A stretch of DNA of 25,494 nt from an uncultured Lachnospiraceae bacterium (GTDB taxonomy: Bacteria; Bacillota; Clostridia; Lachnospirales; Lachnospiraceae), in contig CAJURF010000051.1 of NCBI GenBank assembly GCA_910588825.1, positions 1-25,494 of the forward strand, written 5' to 3'. The notes beneath the pieces were generated by a model that made no database searches, had not been told where the DNA came from, and saw nothing but the letters and a program-made list of their open reading frames with translations. This document shows positions 7,348 through 15,266 of the stretch, one piece after another. Within the stretch, counting starts at the first letter, position 1. Every line of letters starts with the position of its first letter. Position numbers and translations under genes: made by a program.

Positions 7348-8712
7348 ATGATTAAGAAAGTATTAATTGCCAACAGAGGCGAGATTGCCGTGCGCATCAT
7401 CCGTGCCTGCCGGGAGATGGGAATCGAAACAGTGGCAGTCTATTCTCAGGCTGACCGGGAAGCCCTTCACACGAAACTGGCGGATGAAGCCATCTGTATC
7501 GGGCCTCCGCCGTCGTCGGAAAGCTACCTGAGTATGGAACGGATTATCAGCGCCACTGTGGTCACCCAGGCAGATGCCATACACCCGGGATTTGGATTTC
7601 TATCGGAGAACAGTAAGTTTGCAGAGCTTTGCCAGCAGTGCAATATTACGTTTATCGGGCCGGATGCACAGGTGATTGCCAAGCTGGGAAATAAGCAGGA
7701 GGCCAGGAATACCATGGTGTCCGCCGGGGTTCCGGTGATTCCTGGGAGTAAGGATGCCATTTACGATGCCCAGACAGGGGCTCAGATTGCAAGAGAAATT
7801 GGATATCCGGTGATAATAAAGGCTGCTTTGGGCGGCGGCGGCAAAGGAATGCGTGTAGCCGAGACAGAAGAAGAATTTGAGCAGAGTTTTCAGATGGCCC
7901 AGAAAGAAACCCAGATGGCCTTTGGAGACAATACGATGTATATCGAGCATTATGTCCAGCATCCCAGGCACATCGAATTTCAGATTCTGGCAGACCAGTA
8001 TGGAAATATCATTCATCTGGGGGAAAGGGACTGCTCCATTCAGCGGAACCACCAGAAAATGATAGAAGAATCTCCATCCATTGCCCTGTCAGAGGAACTG
8101 CGCCAGGAAATGGGCCAGACAGCAGTCCGGGCTGCCAGAGCTGCTGGCTATGTGAATGCGGGAACCATTGAATTCCTCCTGGAAAATTCCGGGAAATACT
8201 ATTTTATGGAAATGAACACGAGAATTCAGGTTGAGCATCCGGTTACTGAGTGGGTCACAGGCATTGATCTCATCAAGGAGCAGATCCGCATTGCTTCCGG
8301 GAAAAAGCTTTCTTATAGGCAGGAAGATGTGCATTTGACTGGCCATGCCATTGAATGCCGTATTAATGCAGAAAACCCCAGCCAGAACTTCCGGCCTTCT
8401 CCAGGAACCATTACGGATATGTATCTGCCGGGGGGAAAAGGAATCCGCATTGACTCGGCAATCTACAGTGGTTATACCATTCCTCCGTATTATGATTCTA
8501 TGGCAGCAAAGCTGATTGTTTGGGCTAAGAACCGGGGAGAGGCTGTCCGCAAAATGCAGAGTGCCCTGGGAGAAGTGATTATTGAGGGTATTGATACGAA
8601 TGTGGATTATCAATATGAGATTTTGAATCATCCGGACTATCTCTCTGGAAATATTGATGTTGAATTTATTGAAAACATGCAGCAACAGTTGGAGCGTGGA
8701 CAGATGGCGTAA
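7348..8712 (+). CDS. accC: biotin carboxylase subunit of acetyl-CoA carboxylase (AccC)
   Basis: AccC carboxylates biotin on AccB using ATP and bicarbonate. The 454-residue ATP-grasp protein contains the N-terminal biotin carboxylase domain (KKVLIANRGEIAVRI), HPGFGFLSEN at 79-88, the glycine-rich ATP loop GGGGKGMR (162-169), and the EMNTRIQVEHPVTE active-site segment at 288-301. No biotinyl or transferase domain follows, so this is a stand-alone subunit rather than pyruvate or propionyl-CoA carboxylase. AGGGGG, partly in the fabZ stop region, serves as ribosome site. A 64-base gap follows before accDA. Confidence 0.96.
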   Translation: MIKKVLIANRGEIAVRIIRACREMGIETVAVYSQADREALHTKLADEAICIGPPPSSESYLSMERIISATVVTQADAIHPGFGFLSENSKFAELCQQCNITFIGPDAQVIAKLGNKQEARNTMVSAGVPVIPGSKDAIYDAQTGAQIAREIGYPVIIKAALGGGGKGMRVAETEEEFEQSFQMAQKETQMAFGDNTMYIEHYVQHPRHIEFQILADQYGNIIHLGERDCSIQRNHQKMIEESPSIALSEELRQEMGQTAVRAARAAGYVNAGTIEFLLENSGKYYFMEMNTRIQVEHPVTEWVTGIDLIKEQIRIASGKKLSYRQEDVHLTGHAIECRINAENPSQNFRPSPGTITDMYLPGGKGIRIDSAIYSGYTIPPYYDSMAAKLIVWAKNRGEAVRKMQSALGEVIIEGIDTNVDYQYEILNHPDYLSGNIDVEFIENMQQQLERGQMA

Positions 8713-8776
8713 ATGATCGTCCGGACGCGTTTCAATCTGAGGGTGCGGCAGGGAAAAGCGTAAAGGTGACAGTGTT

Positions 8777-10534
8777 ATGAAATTAGACAATGTGTTTAAA
8801 AAAACCAGACTGCCAAAGAGAAGAAGTGCGGCATCTGCAGATGCCGCAAAACCAGAAGTACCAGAAGGTCTTGTGCGTAAATGTAACATGTGTAAAGGAG
8901 CCATTATTGCGGAGGACGTGAGGGATGGCTTATATATCTGCCCCAAATGCGGGGGATATTTCCGGATACACGCCTACCGGCGCATTGAGATGATTGCGGA
9001 TGAGGGCACATTTGAAGAATGGGACAGGGGGCTTGCCACAAAAAATCCCCTGAAATTCAGAGGATATGAGGAAAAGCTGGCAGCGCTTCAGGAAAAGACA
9101 GGGCTTTCAGAGGCGGTGGTCACGGGAAAGGTACAGATTGAAGGCATAGATGCAGTACTGGGCGTCTGCGATGGGCGTTTTCTCATGGCCAGTATGGGAG
9201 AAGTTGTGGGCGAGAAGATCACAAGGGCTGTGGAGCGCGCCACACGGGAAAATCTTCCGCTGATCATTTTTACCTGTTCCGGAGGGGCCAGAATGCAGGA
9301 GGGGATTGTCTCTTTGATGCAGATGGCGAAAACATCTGCCGCACTGAAACGGCACAGCGATGCGGGACTTTTGTATATTACGGTGCTGACAGACCCTACC
9401 ACCGGAGGGGTGACGGCAAGTTTCGCCATGCTTGGGGATGTGATACTGGCAGAGCCGAAAGCTCTGATTGGATTTGCCGGCCCCCGGGTGATTGGCCAGA
9501 CCATCGGCCAGAAACTGCCCAAAGGTTTTCAGCGGTCAGAATTTCTTCTGGAACATGGGTTTATTGATGGAATTGTGGAGCGTCCCCAGATGAAAGAGAC
9601 CCTCGGCAGGTTGTTAAAACTTCACAGGGACAGCCAGAAGGAGTCCAAGACGGCAGACGGGACCTCCGGTTTCTCTGCGGAAGGCCAGAGTCAGGAAGCA
9701 GAGACTCGGCACAAACAGAGCATTGGGGGACAAAGGCCTCAGAGGATGGAGAACGCCAGTGCCTGGGAACGTGTGCTTGCTTCCAGGAAGAAAGGGCGTC
9801 CGGTGGGAAGCGACTATATAGAGGCTCTGTTTACGGATTTTGTAGAAATGCACGGGGACCGGTATTTTGCGGACAATCAGGCGATTATCGGCGGCATTGC
9901 AAGATTTCACGGAATTCCGGTCACCGTGATTGCCCAGGCAAAGGGTTCTGACACGAAAGAGAATATCCAGAGGAACTTTGGAATGCCTTCTCCTGACGGT
10001 TATCGAAAATCCCTGCGTCTGATGAAACAGGCAGAGAAATTCCACCGTCCTGTAATCTGTTTTGTGGATACTCCAGGCGCCTTCTGCGGCGTGGAGGCGG
10101 AAGAGAGGGGGCAGGGAGAAGCCATCGCCAGGAATATTTATGAAATGTCGGCTCTGAAAGTACCCATTCTTTCCATCGTAATCGGTGAGGGAGGAAGCGG
10201 CGGGGCCCTGGCTATGGCTGTGGCTGACCAGGTGTGGATGCTGGAAAATTCCATTTATTCCATCCTGTCTCCAGAGGGGTTTGCCAGCATTTTGTGGAAA
10301 GACAGCAAAAAAGCCCAGGAAGCGGCGGAAGTTATGAAACTTACGGCAGAGGATTTGTACAGACAGGGGATTGTGGAACGGGTGCTTCCTGAGCCGGAGG
10401 ATTATACAGTAGAGAATATGGAAGCGGTTACAGACCTGTTGGAAGAACAGATGGAAGAATTCCTGGCCCAATATGGCGATATGGATGGAGATCAGCTGGC
10501 ACAGCACAGGTATGACAGGTTCCGGGATATGTAG
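8777..10534 (+). CDS. accDA: fused acetyl-CoA carboxyltransferase, beta and alpha (AccD-AccA)
   Basis: This protein transfers the carboxyl group from biotin to acetyl-CoA, making malonyl-CoA. It is one 585-residue chain combining the two subunits that are separate in E. coli. The AccD half (about 1-282) has a zinc ribbon with Cys36, Cys39, Cys55 and Cys58 and the oxyanion motif CSGGARMQEG (167-176). A hydrophilic linker rich in Gln, Glu, Ser and Lys (about 285-325) joins it to the AccA half, which starts near AWERVLASRKKGRP and contains VDTPGAFCG and GEGGSGGALA (470-479). The open frame is continuous, with no sign of a lost stop. AAAGGTGA seven bases before ATG supports the start. The zinc ribbon and operon position separate it from other biotin-dependent carboxyltransferases. 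Confidence 0.93.
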   Translation: MKLDNVFKKTRLPKRRSAASADAAKPEVPEGLVRKCNMCKGAIIAEDVRDGLYICPKCGGYFRIHAYRRIEMIADEGTFEEWDRGLATKNPLKFRGYEEKLAALQEKTGLSEAVVTGKVQIEGIDAVLGVCDGRFLMASMGEVVGEKITRAVERATRENLPLIIFTCSGGARMQEGIVSLMQMAKTSAALKRHSDAGLLYITVLTDPTTGGVTASFAMLGDVILAEPKALIGFAGPRVIGQTIGQKLPKGFQRSEFLLEHGFIDGIVERPQMKETLGRLLKLHRDSQKESKTADGTSGFSAEGQSQEAETRHKQSIGGQRPQRMENASAWERVLASRKKGRPVGSDYIEALFTDFVEMHGDRYFADNQAIIGGIARFHGIPVTVIAQAKGSDTKENIQRNFGMPSPDGYRKSLRLMKQAEKFHRPVICFVDTPGAFCGVEAEERGQGEAIARNIYEMSALKVPILSIVIGEGGSGGALAMAVADQVWMLENSIYSILSPEGFASILWKDSKKAQEAAEVMKLTAEDLYRQGIVERVLPEPEDYTVENMEAVTDLLEEQMEEFLAQYGDMDGDQLAQHRYDRFRDM

Positions 10535-10544
10535 GAGAAAAAGT

Positions 10545-11624
10545 ATGCAGATTAAGCCATTGAGAATGGGAAATATAGAAGCAAAGCTTCCGATTATACA
10601 AGGCGGTATGGGGATAGGAATCAGCCTGGGCGGTCTTGCAGGGGCAGTTGCGAAAGAAGGCGGTGTTGGAATTATTTCCGCTGCTCAAATCGGTTACAGG
10701 GAGCCGGATTTTGACCGGAATACGAAAGAGGCCAATTTGAGGGCAGTCCGGACAGAATATGCAAAAGCCCGTGCCATTGCGCCGGAGGGTGTGATCGGCT
10801 TTAACATTATGGTCGCCATGAAAGATTACGATGATTATGTAAGGGCGGCTGTGGAAGCGGGGGCAGATCTCATCATCTCCGGAGCAGGGCTCCCCACAGA
10901 ACTGCCTAGAATTGCCGGGGATGCAAAAGTGAAGCTGGCACCCATTGTATCTACTGCGAAGTCTGCAAAAGTAATTTTCAAATACTGGGACAGGAAATAT
11001 AAACGGATGCCGGATCTTCTGGTAATTGAAGGACCCCGTGCAGGAGGGCATCTGGGATTCACCCGGGAGCAGCTGGAAGAATACCTGCCCTCCTATGATG
11101 CGGAAATCAAAGAAATTCTGTCTGTTGTGAGAGAATATGAAAAGGCATATGGTTTCAAGATTCCCACAGCTCTTGCCGGGGGGATTGACAGCAGAGAGGC
11201 GGCAGCCCATGCATTTTCTCTGGGAGCAGACGCTGTTCAGGCAGCCACCAGATTTGTCACCACAGAGGAATGCGATGCGGATGTACGTTATAAACAGGCA
11301 TATATTAAGGCGGCCCAGGAAGATATTATTATTGTGAAAAGTCCCGTGGGAATGCCGGGACGTGCCATTAAGAATTCTCTGATGGAAAAGGTTATGAGCG
11401 GCGAAAAGATTCCCCATGGCCCCTGCCGCCGCTGTCTGGAAAAATGTAATCCTGCCGAAACCCCTTACTGCATTACCGAGGCACTTATTCATGCCGCCAG
11501 AGGTGAGGTGGAGGACGGACTGTTATTCTGCGGGGCGTATGCCTACAGAGCAGACCATATAGAAAACGTAAGAGAAGTGATTGATTCCCTTCTGCCGCAA
11601 GGAAGTGGAAATCAGGAGGGGTAA
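10545..11624 (+). CDS. FabX-like / nitronate monooxygenase-family flavoprotein with C-terminal Cys cluster
   Basis: This is a second FabK-superfamily TIM-barrel flavoprotein, 359 residues. It has PIIQGGMGIGISLGGLAG near the N-terminus, the active-site-type histidine in AGGHLGF (His169), and FMN phosphate loops LAGGIDSREA and AVQAATRF. Unlike FabK at 2551 it has a C-terminal cysteine set, Cys294-x2-Cys297-x3-Cys301-x7-Cys309 (ending in YCI), suitable for an iron-sulfur cluster. Length, the conserved SPVGMPGRAIKN segment and the Cys set recall FabX of Helicobacter pylori, a decanoyl-ACP dehydrogenase/isomerase that makes unsaturated fatty acids. That function is inferred; generic nitronate monooxygenase or an auxiliary enoyl reductase are alternatives. 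An upstream in-frame start (10473) lies inside accDA; the ATG at 10545 has AGGAG seven bases before it and is preferred. Confidence 0.75.
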   Translation: MQIKPLRMGNIEAKLPIIQGGMGIGISLGGLAGAVAKEGGVGIISAAQIGYREPDFDRNTKEANLRAVRTEYAKARAIAPEGVIGFNIMVAMKDYDDYVRAAVEAGADLIISGAGLPTELPRIAGDAKVKLAPIVSTAKSAKVIFKYWDRKYKRMPDLLVIEGPRAGGHLGFTREQLEEYLPSYDAEIKEILSVVREYEKAYGFKIPTALAGGIDSREAAAHAFSLGADAVQAATRFVTTEECDADVRYKQAYIKAAQEDIIIVKSPVGMPGRAIKNSLMEKVMSGEKIPHGPCRRCLEKCNPAETPYCITEALIHAARGEVEDGLLFCGAYAYRADHIENVREVIDSLLPQGSGNQEG

Positions 11625-11628
11625 GGCT

Positions 11629-12111
11629 ATGGAAGCTGCATATAAGGCGATCAATGACACACTGGTGAGTCTGATTAATAAGATTTGGGTATTGGAAGGA
11701 AAAGCCATCATTACGGAAGAATTCAGAGATCTCACCAACAACGATATGCATGTAATCGAGGCGGTGGGACAAGGCAATGGGGCCAATATGTCCTCCATTG
11801 CCAGGAAACTGGATATTACAGTGGGTTCCCTTACCACCGCCATCAACAGCTTGGTTAAGAAGAAATATGTGGAGCGTTACAGAAGCGAAGAGGACAGACG
11901 GGTGGTCTTTGTGAAGCTTACAGAAAAGGGCGTAAGGGCGTATGTCCACCATGAAGATTATCACAGGCAGATGACCCAGGCAATCCTTGACAGGCTGGAG
12001 GGGGAAGAAATAGCAGTATTATTGAAAACCCTGGATACGTTGAAAGAATTTTTTGCCAGTTATCAGAAATTGAATGCTCCGGCAGATGAGCCGCCGGTGA
12101 TGACAGGGTGA
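11629..12111 (+). CDS. fabT: MarR-family fatty-acid synthesis repressor (FabT-like)
   Basis: A 160-residue MarR-type dimeric winged-helix regulator. The helix-turn-helix lies around 53-77 (SSIARKLDITVGSLTTAINSL) and the wing around 84-98 (RSEEDRRVV). The overall pattern, including IWVLEG near the N-terminus and NNDMHVIEAVG, matches streptococcal FabT, which represses fab genes when bound to long-chain acyl-ACP. The gene is last in the fatty-acid operon, whereas streptococci carry fabT near the front; here transcription from the operon promoter would give feedback on its own level. The ATG at 11629 is chosen because AGGAGGG precedes it by eight bases; an upstream TTG extends into the previous gene. 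The last ten residues are a non-conserved proline-rich tail. Confidence 0.85.
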   Translation: MEAAYKAINDTLVSLINKIWVLEGKAIITEEFRDLTNNDMHVIEAVGQGNGANMSSIARKLDITVGSLTTAINSLVKKKYVERYRSEEDRRVVFVKLTEKGVRAYVHHEDYHRQMTQAILDRLEGEEIAVLLKTLDTLKEFFASYQKLNAPADEPPVMTG

Positions 12112-12117
12112 CTTTGG

Positions 12118-12156
12118 AAAAAGACACAGACTATTGGGAAGGTCAGTGTCTTTTTT
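12118..12156 (+). terminator. rho-independent terminator of the fatty-acid operon
   Basis: AAAAAGACAC (12118-12127) pairs with GTGTCTTTTT (12146-12155), with further G-A-C/G-T-C pairing inside, and six T at 12151-12156. It begins a few bases after the fabT stop and closes the operon that began at 1414. Confidence 0.85.
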
Positions 12157-12214
12157 CTTTCTGCGGATTAGATAATGGCAGTTTCAAAAAAGCAATAAAA
12201 GAAATCAGAATGTA

Positions 12215-12243
12215 TTGACAGAAAGGCGCTGTACTGTTATAAT
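12215..12243 (+). promoter_or_regulatory. predicted promoter of the sulfur amino acid transporter operon
   Basis: TTGACA (12215-12220), a 17-base spacer and TATAAT (12238-12243), with TG one base upstream of the -10, make a consensus sigma-A promoter. The leader to the lipoprotein ATG is about 140 bases. No S-box (SAM) or T-box consensus could be recognised in it. Confidence 0.8.
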
Positions 12244-12337
12244 CCTACTAAAATGCTATGAATTACGATGGGAATTATAGATAAAAGACTGTCAGAAAAT
12301 GATGGTTTTTAAATAAATTTCATAAATCTTAAATTAA

Positions 12338-12367
12338 GGCCAGCAGGTGAGTATAGGTATTCTGGCC
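12338..12367 (+). other. leader hairpin before the binding-protein gene
   Basis: GGCCAG (12338-12343) pairs with CTGGCC (12362-12367) around an 18-base loop. It lies just before the ribosome site (AGGAAGGAG, 12375-12383) in the leader. Whether it regulates translation is unknown. A GTG in the loop at 12347 could extend the reading frame but has no reason to be preferred over the signal-peptide ATG. Confidence 0.4.
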
Positions 12368-12388
12368 ATTAAGCAGGAAGGAGCTACA

Positions 12389-14065
12389 ATGAAAAAAGCA
12401 GCAGCATTATTACTGGCATTTGTATTCGTGCTTGCATCTTTGGCGGGATGCGGAAAGAAGGAGAGCACAGACAGCCAGGCAAAGACAGAAGACGCAGGGG
12501 AAGATAAGGGCATTTACCGCACTCTGGATGAGATCAAAGAGAGCGGCAAGCTGATTGTGGGTGTTTTCAGTGATAAGAATCCTTTTGGGTATGTGGATGA
12601 AAACGGCGATTATCAGGGATATGATGTTTACTTTGCAGAAAGAATGGCAGAAGACCTGGGTGTGGAGCTGGAATATGTGTCCACAGAACCGGCCAGCCGG
12701 GTAGAATATCTGGAATCCGGGAAAGTGGACGTGATACTTGCTAACTTTACCGTGACAGAAGAAAGAGCCCAGTCGGTAGACTTCGCACTGCCCTATATGA
12801 AAGTTGCACTGGGAGTAGTTTCACCGGATGATGCATTGATTACGAAACCAGAAGATCTGGAAGGCAAAAAGCTGATTGTGGCAAAAGGGACAACGGCTGA
12901 GACCTATTTTACAGAGAATTATCCGGATGTGGAGCTTCTGAAATTCGACCAGTATACAGAAGCTTATAATGCTCTGCTGGACGGCAGGGGAGCAGCTTTG
13001 TCCACAGATAATACGGAAGTCCTTGCATGGGCACTAAAAAATGACGGATTTTCCGTGGGCATTCCTTCACTGGGAGATCTGGATACCATCGCTCCTGCAG
13101 TATCTAAAGGAAATGACACATTAAAAGACTGGATTGATGAGGAGATCAAATCTCTGGCCGACGAGGAATTTTTCCACGCAGACTATAAGGAGACTCTGGA
13201 ACCGGTGTACGGTACTGAGGTTGACATGGACAGTCTGGTAGTAGAGGGCGGCGTGGTAGATGGAAAAGAGCCTCAAGACGCAGATGATACAGAGGCTGAG
13301 GAAGATTCTGACGAAGAACCGGCAGAGGCGAAAGGGGATATTACTGTAGCAGCATCCTCCACACCTCATGCGGAAATACTGGAAGAGGTAAAACCGATTC
13401 TGGAAAAAGAAGGCTGGAATTTGGAAGTGACTGTATTTGACGATTATATTCAGCCCAACCTGGTAGTGGACAACGAAGAATTTGACGCCAACTATTTCCA
13501 GCATATTCCATATCTGGATGACTTTAACGAAGAACATGGTACGCATCTGGTCAATGCAGGGGGGATTCATTATGAGCCCTTCGGCATTTATCCGGGAACC
13601 AAGAAATCTTTAGATGACCTGGAAGAAAAAGATGTGATTGCAGTGCCCAACGACACGACCAATGAGGCCAGGGCCCTTCTTCTTCTGGAAGCCAACGGCG
13701 TAATTACCCTGAAAGAGGGAGCAGGGCTGGCAGCCACAGTAAAAGATATTGAGGATAATCCCAAAGATGTCCAGATTCAGGAACTGGAGGCGGCACAGGT
13801 ATCCCGTGTGAAAGACGAAGTTGCTTTTGTAGTATTAAACGGAAACTATGCCCTTCAGGCAGGGTTCTCTGTGGGAAATGACTCCATTGCCTATGAGACA
13901 TCAGATTCCGAAGCAGCCCAGACTTACGTAAATGTAATTGCGGTGAAAGAGGGAAATGAGGAATCTGAAGGCATTCAGGCGCTGGTAGAAGCTCTGAAAT
14001 CTGACGAAATCAAAACATATATTGATGATACCTATGATGGAGCAGTTATTCCATTTGAAGAATAA
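12389..14065 (+). CDS. dual substrate-binding lipoprotein: CjaA-like (cysteine) domain fused to MetQ-like (methionine) domain
   Basis: This cell-surface lipoprotein is predicted to deliver amino acids to the MetNI importer encoded next. The ATG at 12389 gives a lipoprotein signal (MKKAAALLL..., lipobox LAGC, lipidated Cys21). Residues about 42-288 form a polar amino acid (SBP_bac_3) domain. Segments such as NPFGYVDENGDYQGYD, ASRVEYL, ILANFTVTEERAQ and KGTTAETYF closely resemble CjaA, the cysteine-binding protein of Campylobacter. An acidic linker (about 289-316) leads to an NlpA/MetQ domain (about 317-558) starting DITVAASSTPHAEIL, with the FDANYFQH and GIYPGT segments. Each domain is near full family length, so this is a true tandem fusion of 558 residues. 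Substrates are inferred. AGGAAGGAG lies five bases before ATG; an alternative GTG 14 codons earlier would bury the signal peptide. Confidence 0.88.
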   Translation: MKKAAALLLAFVFVLASLAGCGKKESTDSQAKTEDAGEDKGIYRTLDEIKESGKLIVGVFSDKNPFGYVDENGDYQGYDVYFAERMAEDLGVELEYVSTEPASRVEYLESGKVDVILANFTVTEERAQSVDFALPYMKVALGVVSPDDALITKPEDLEGKKLIVAKGTTAETYFTENYPDVELLKFDQYTEAYNALLDGRGAALSTDNTEVLAWALKNDGFSVGIPSLGDLDTIAPAVSKGNDTLKDWIDEEIKSLADEEFFHADYKETLEPVYGTEVDMDSLVVEGGVVDGKEPQDADDTEAEEDSDEEPAEAKGDITVAASSTPHAEILEEVKPILEKEGWNLEVTVFDDYIQPNLVVDNEEFDANYFQHIPYLDDFNEEHGTHLVNAGGIHYEPFGIYPGTKKSLDDLEEKDVIAVPNDTTNEARALLLLEANGVITLKEGAGLAATVKDIEDNPKDVQIQELEAAQVSRVKDEVAFVVLNGNYALQAGFSVGNDSIAYETSDSEAAQTYVNVIAVKEGNEESEGIQALVEALKSDEIKTYIDDTYDGAVIPFEE

Positions 14066-14156
14066 GAGCAGTGTAAATTACTGCCGCTGATAAGATGCTG
14101 TGGAAAAATTAAGACCCATGAGTTATTTTTCTGCAGTTTCTAAGCTGGAGTGAAGG

Positions 14157-14185
14157 AATCGGGGACGCTGGCAGTGTCCCCGATT
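14157..14185 (+). other. intercistronic stem-loop between binding protein and metN
   Basis: AATCGGGGAC (14157-14166) and GTCCCCGATT (14176-14185) form a perfect ten-pair stem with a nine-base loop. No proper T run follows, so it is more likely an mRNA stabiliser or partial attenuator setting a high binding-protein to transporter ratio than a full terminator. A second hairpin, TCCCGG/CCGGGA (14209-14232), lies just before the metN ribosome site. Confidence 0.55.
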
Positions 14186-14258
14186 TCGTGGTATAAAAAA
14201 AGAAGCACTCCCGGGACATAGGCTTACCGGGAACATTCAGGTACAGGAGAGGGTAAAC

Positions 14259-15266
14259 ATGGAACCGATTATAAAGGTAGAGCATTTAAGAAAAGTATTT
14301 CAAACCACAGCAGGAGAAGTGGTTGCGGCAGACGATATCAGCTTTTCCATTGAAAAGGGCGATATTTATGGGATTATCGGGCTTTCCGGGGCAGGAAAGA
14401 GTACACTGGTGCGGTGTCTGAATCTTCTGGAAAGGCCGTCTTCCGGAAGAGTTTTCGTGGGAAATCAGAATCTCCCGGACCTTCCGGAAAAAGAATTGCG
14501 CAGAGTGAGGCGGAAAATCGGGATGATTTTCCAGCATTTTAATCTGCTGATGCAGAGGACGGTGCTGGATAATGTGTGTTTTCCCATGGAGATTTCGGGC
14601 GTTAAGAAAAAGGAAGCCCAAAAGAAGGCCATGGAATTTCTGAAAACAGTGGGACTGGAGGAAAAGGCCAAGTCTTATCCGGCACAGTTGTCCGGCGGCC
14701 AGAAACAGCGTGTGGCCATTGCCCGTGTGTTGGCCAGTGATCCGGAAATCTTGCTGTGCGACGAGGCTACCAGTGCCCTTGACCCCCAGACAACTAAGTC
14801 TATCCTGGCGCTGTTGAAGGAGATAAACCAGAAATACGGAATCACCATTGTGGTGATCACTCATGAAATGAGTGTGATTCAGGAAATCTGCCGTCATGTG
14901 GCAGTTCTGGACCAGGGAAAACTGGCGGAATCGGGGACAGTGGAAGAACTGTTCCACTCACCGAAAACAGAGGCGGCCCGGAAGCTGATTTTAAACGCAG
15001 GCAGTCAGATTCAGCGGATGCGGGGCAAGCGGCTGATTCGGATTACCTTTTCGGGACAGTCGTCTTTTCAGCCAGTGATTGGAAATGCGGTTCTTTTGTA
15101 TAAAACACCGCTGAACATTATGTATGCTGACACGAAAGATATCAACGGAAAAGCGGAAGGTGAGATGATTCTTCAGCTGCCGGAAGACAAGATTACGGCA
15201 GATAAGATGATTGCGTATTTCCGTCAGGAAAAACTTGGGGTGGAGGAATTGGAAAATGTGGGATAA
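14259..15266 (+). CDS. metN: methionine ABC transporter ATP-binding protein MetN with NIL domain
   Basis: MetN powers D/L-methionine import with MetI. The 335-residue protein has Walker A GLSGAGKST (41-49), Q-loop Gln92 in IFQHFN, signature LSGGQKQR (144-151), Walker B ILLCDEA (164-170) and switch His202. Residues about 255-335 form a NIL domain, which in E. coli MetN binds methionine and shuts down transport when the cell is replete. GGAG-like sequence precedes the ATG. metI starts 11 bases before metN ends, so the two are translationally coupled. Substrate could also include cysteine or cystine because of the fused binding protein upstream. Confidence 0.92.
   Translation: MEPIIKVEHLRKVFQTTAGEVVAADDISFSIEKGDIYGIIGLSGAGKSTLVRCLNLLERPSSGRVFVGNQNLPDLPEKELRRVRRKIGMIFQHFNLLMQRTVLDNVCFPMEISGVKKKEAQKKAMEFLKTVGLEEKAKSYPAQLSGGQKQRVAIARVLASDPEILLCDEATSALDPQTTKSILALLKEINQKYGITIVVITHEMSVIQEICRHVAVLDQGKLAESGTVEELFHSPKTEAARKLILNAGSQIQRMRGKRLIRITFSGQSSFQPVIGNAVLLYKTPLNIMYADTKDINGKAEGEMILQLPEDKITADKMIAYFRQEKLGVEELENVG

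Noticed and set aside
8089..8946. Long minus-strand open frame opposite accC/accDA
   Set aside because: It lies entirely antisense to clear accC and accDA coding sequence and has no recognisable domain; shadow of codon bias. The same holds for the long antisense frames at 9614-10507, 10428-11492, 5325-6104 and 2647-3315.
10473..10544. N-terminal extension of the FabX-like protein from an upstream start
   Set aside because: The extra residues overlap the accDA end and do not look like the family; AGGAG is correctly spaced for the ATG at 10545.
12244..12388. Possible SAM (S-box) or T-box riboswitch in the leader of the sulfur amino acid transporter
   Set aside because: I looked because of the gene function, but no S-box or T-box conserved core and no terminator/antiterminator pair is visible; only one short hairpin.
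15211..15255. N-terminal extension of MetI from an upstream start
   Set aside because: The extra 15 residues are charged and overlap metN; GGAGG and family length favour the ATG at 15256.
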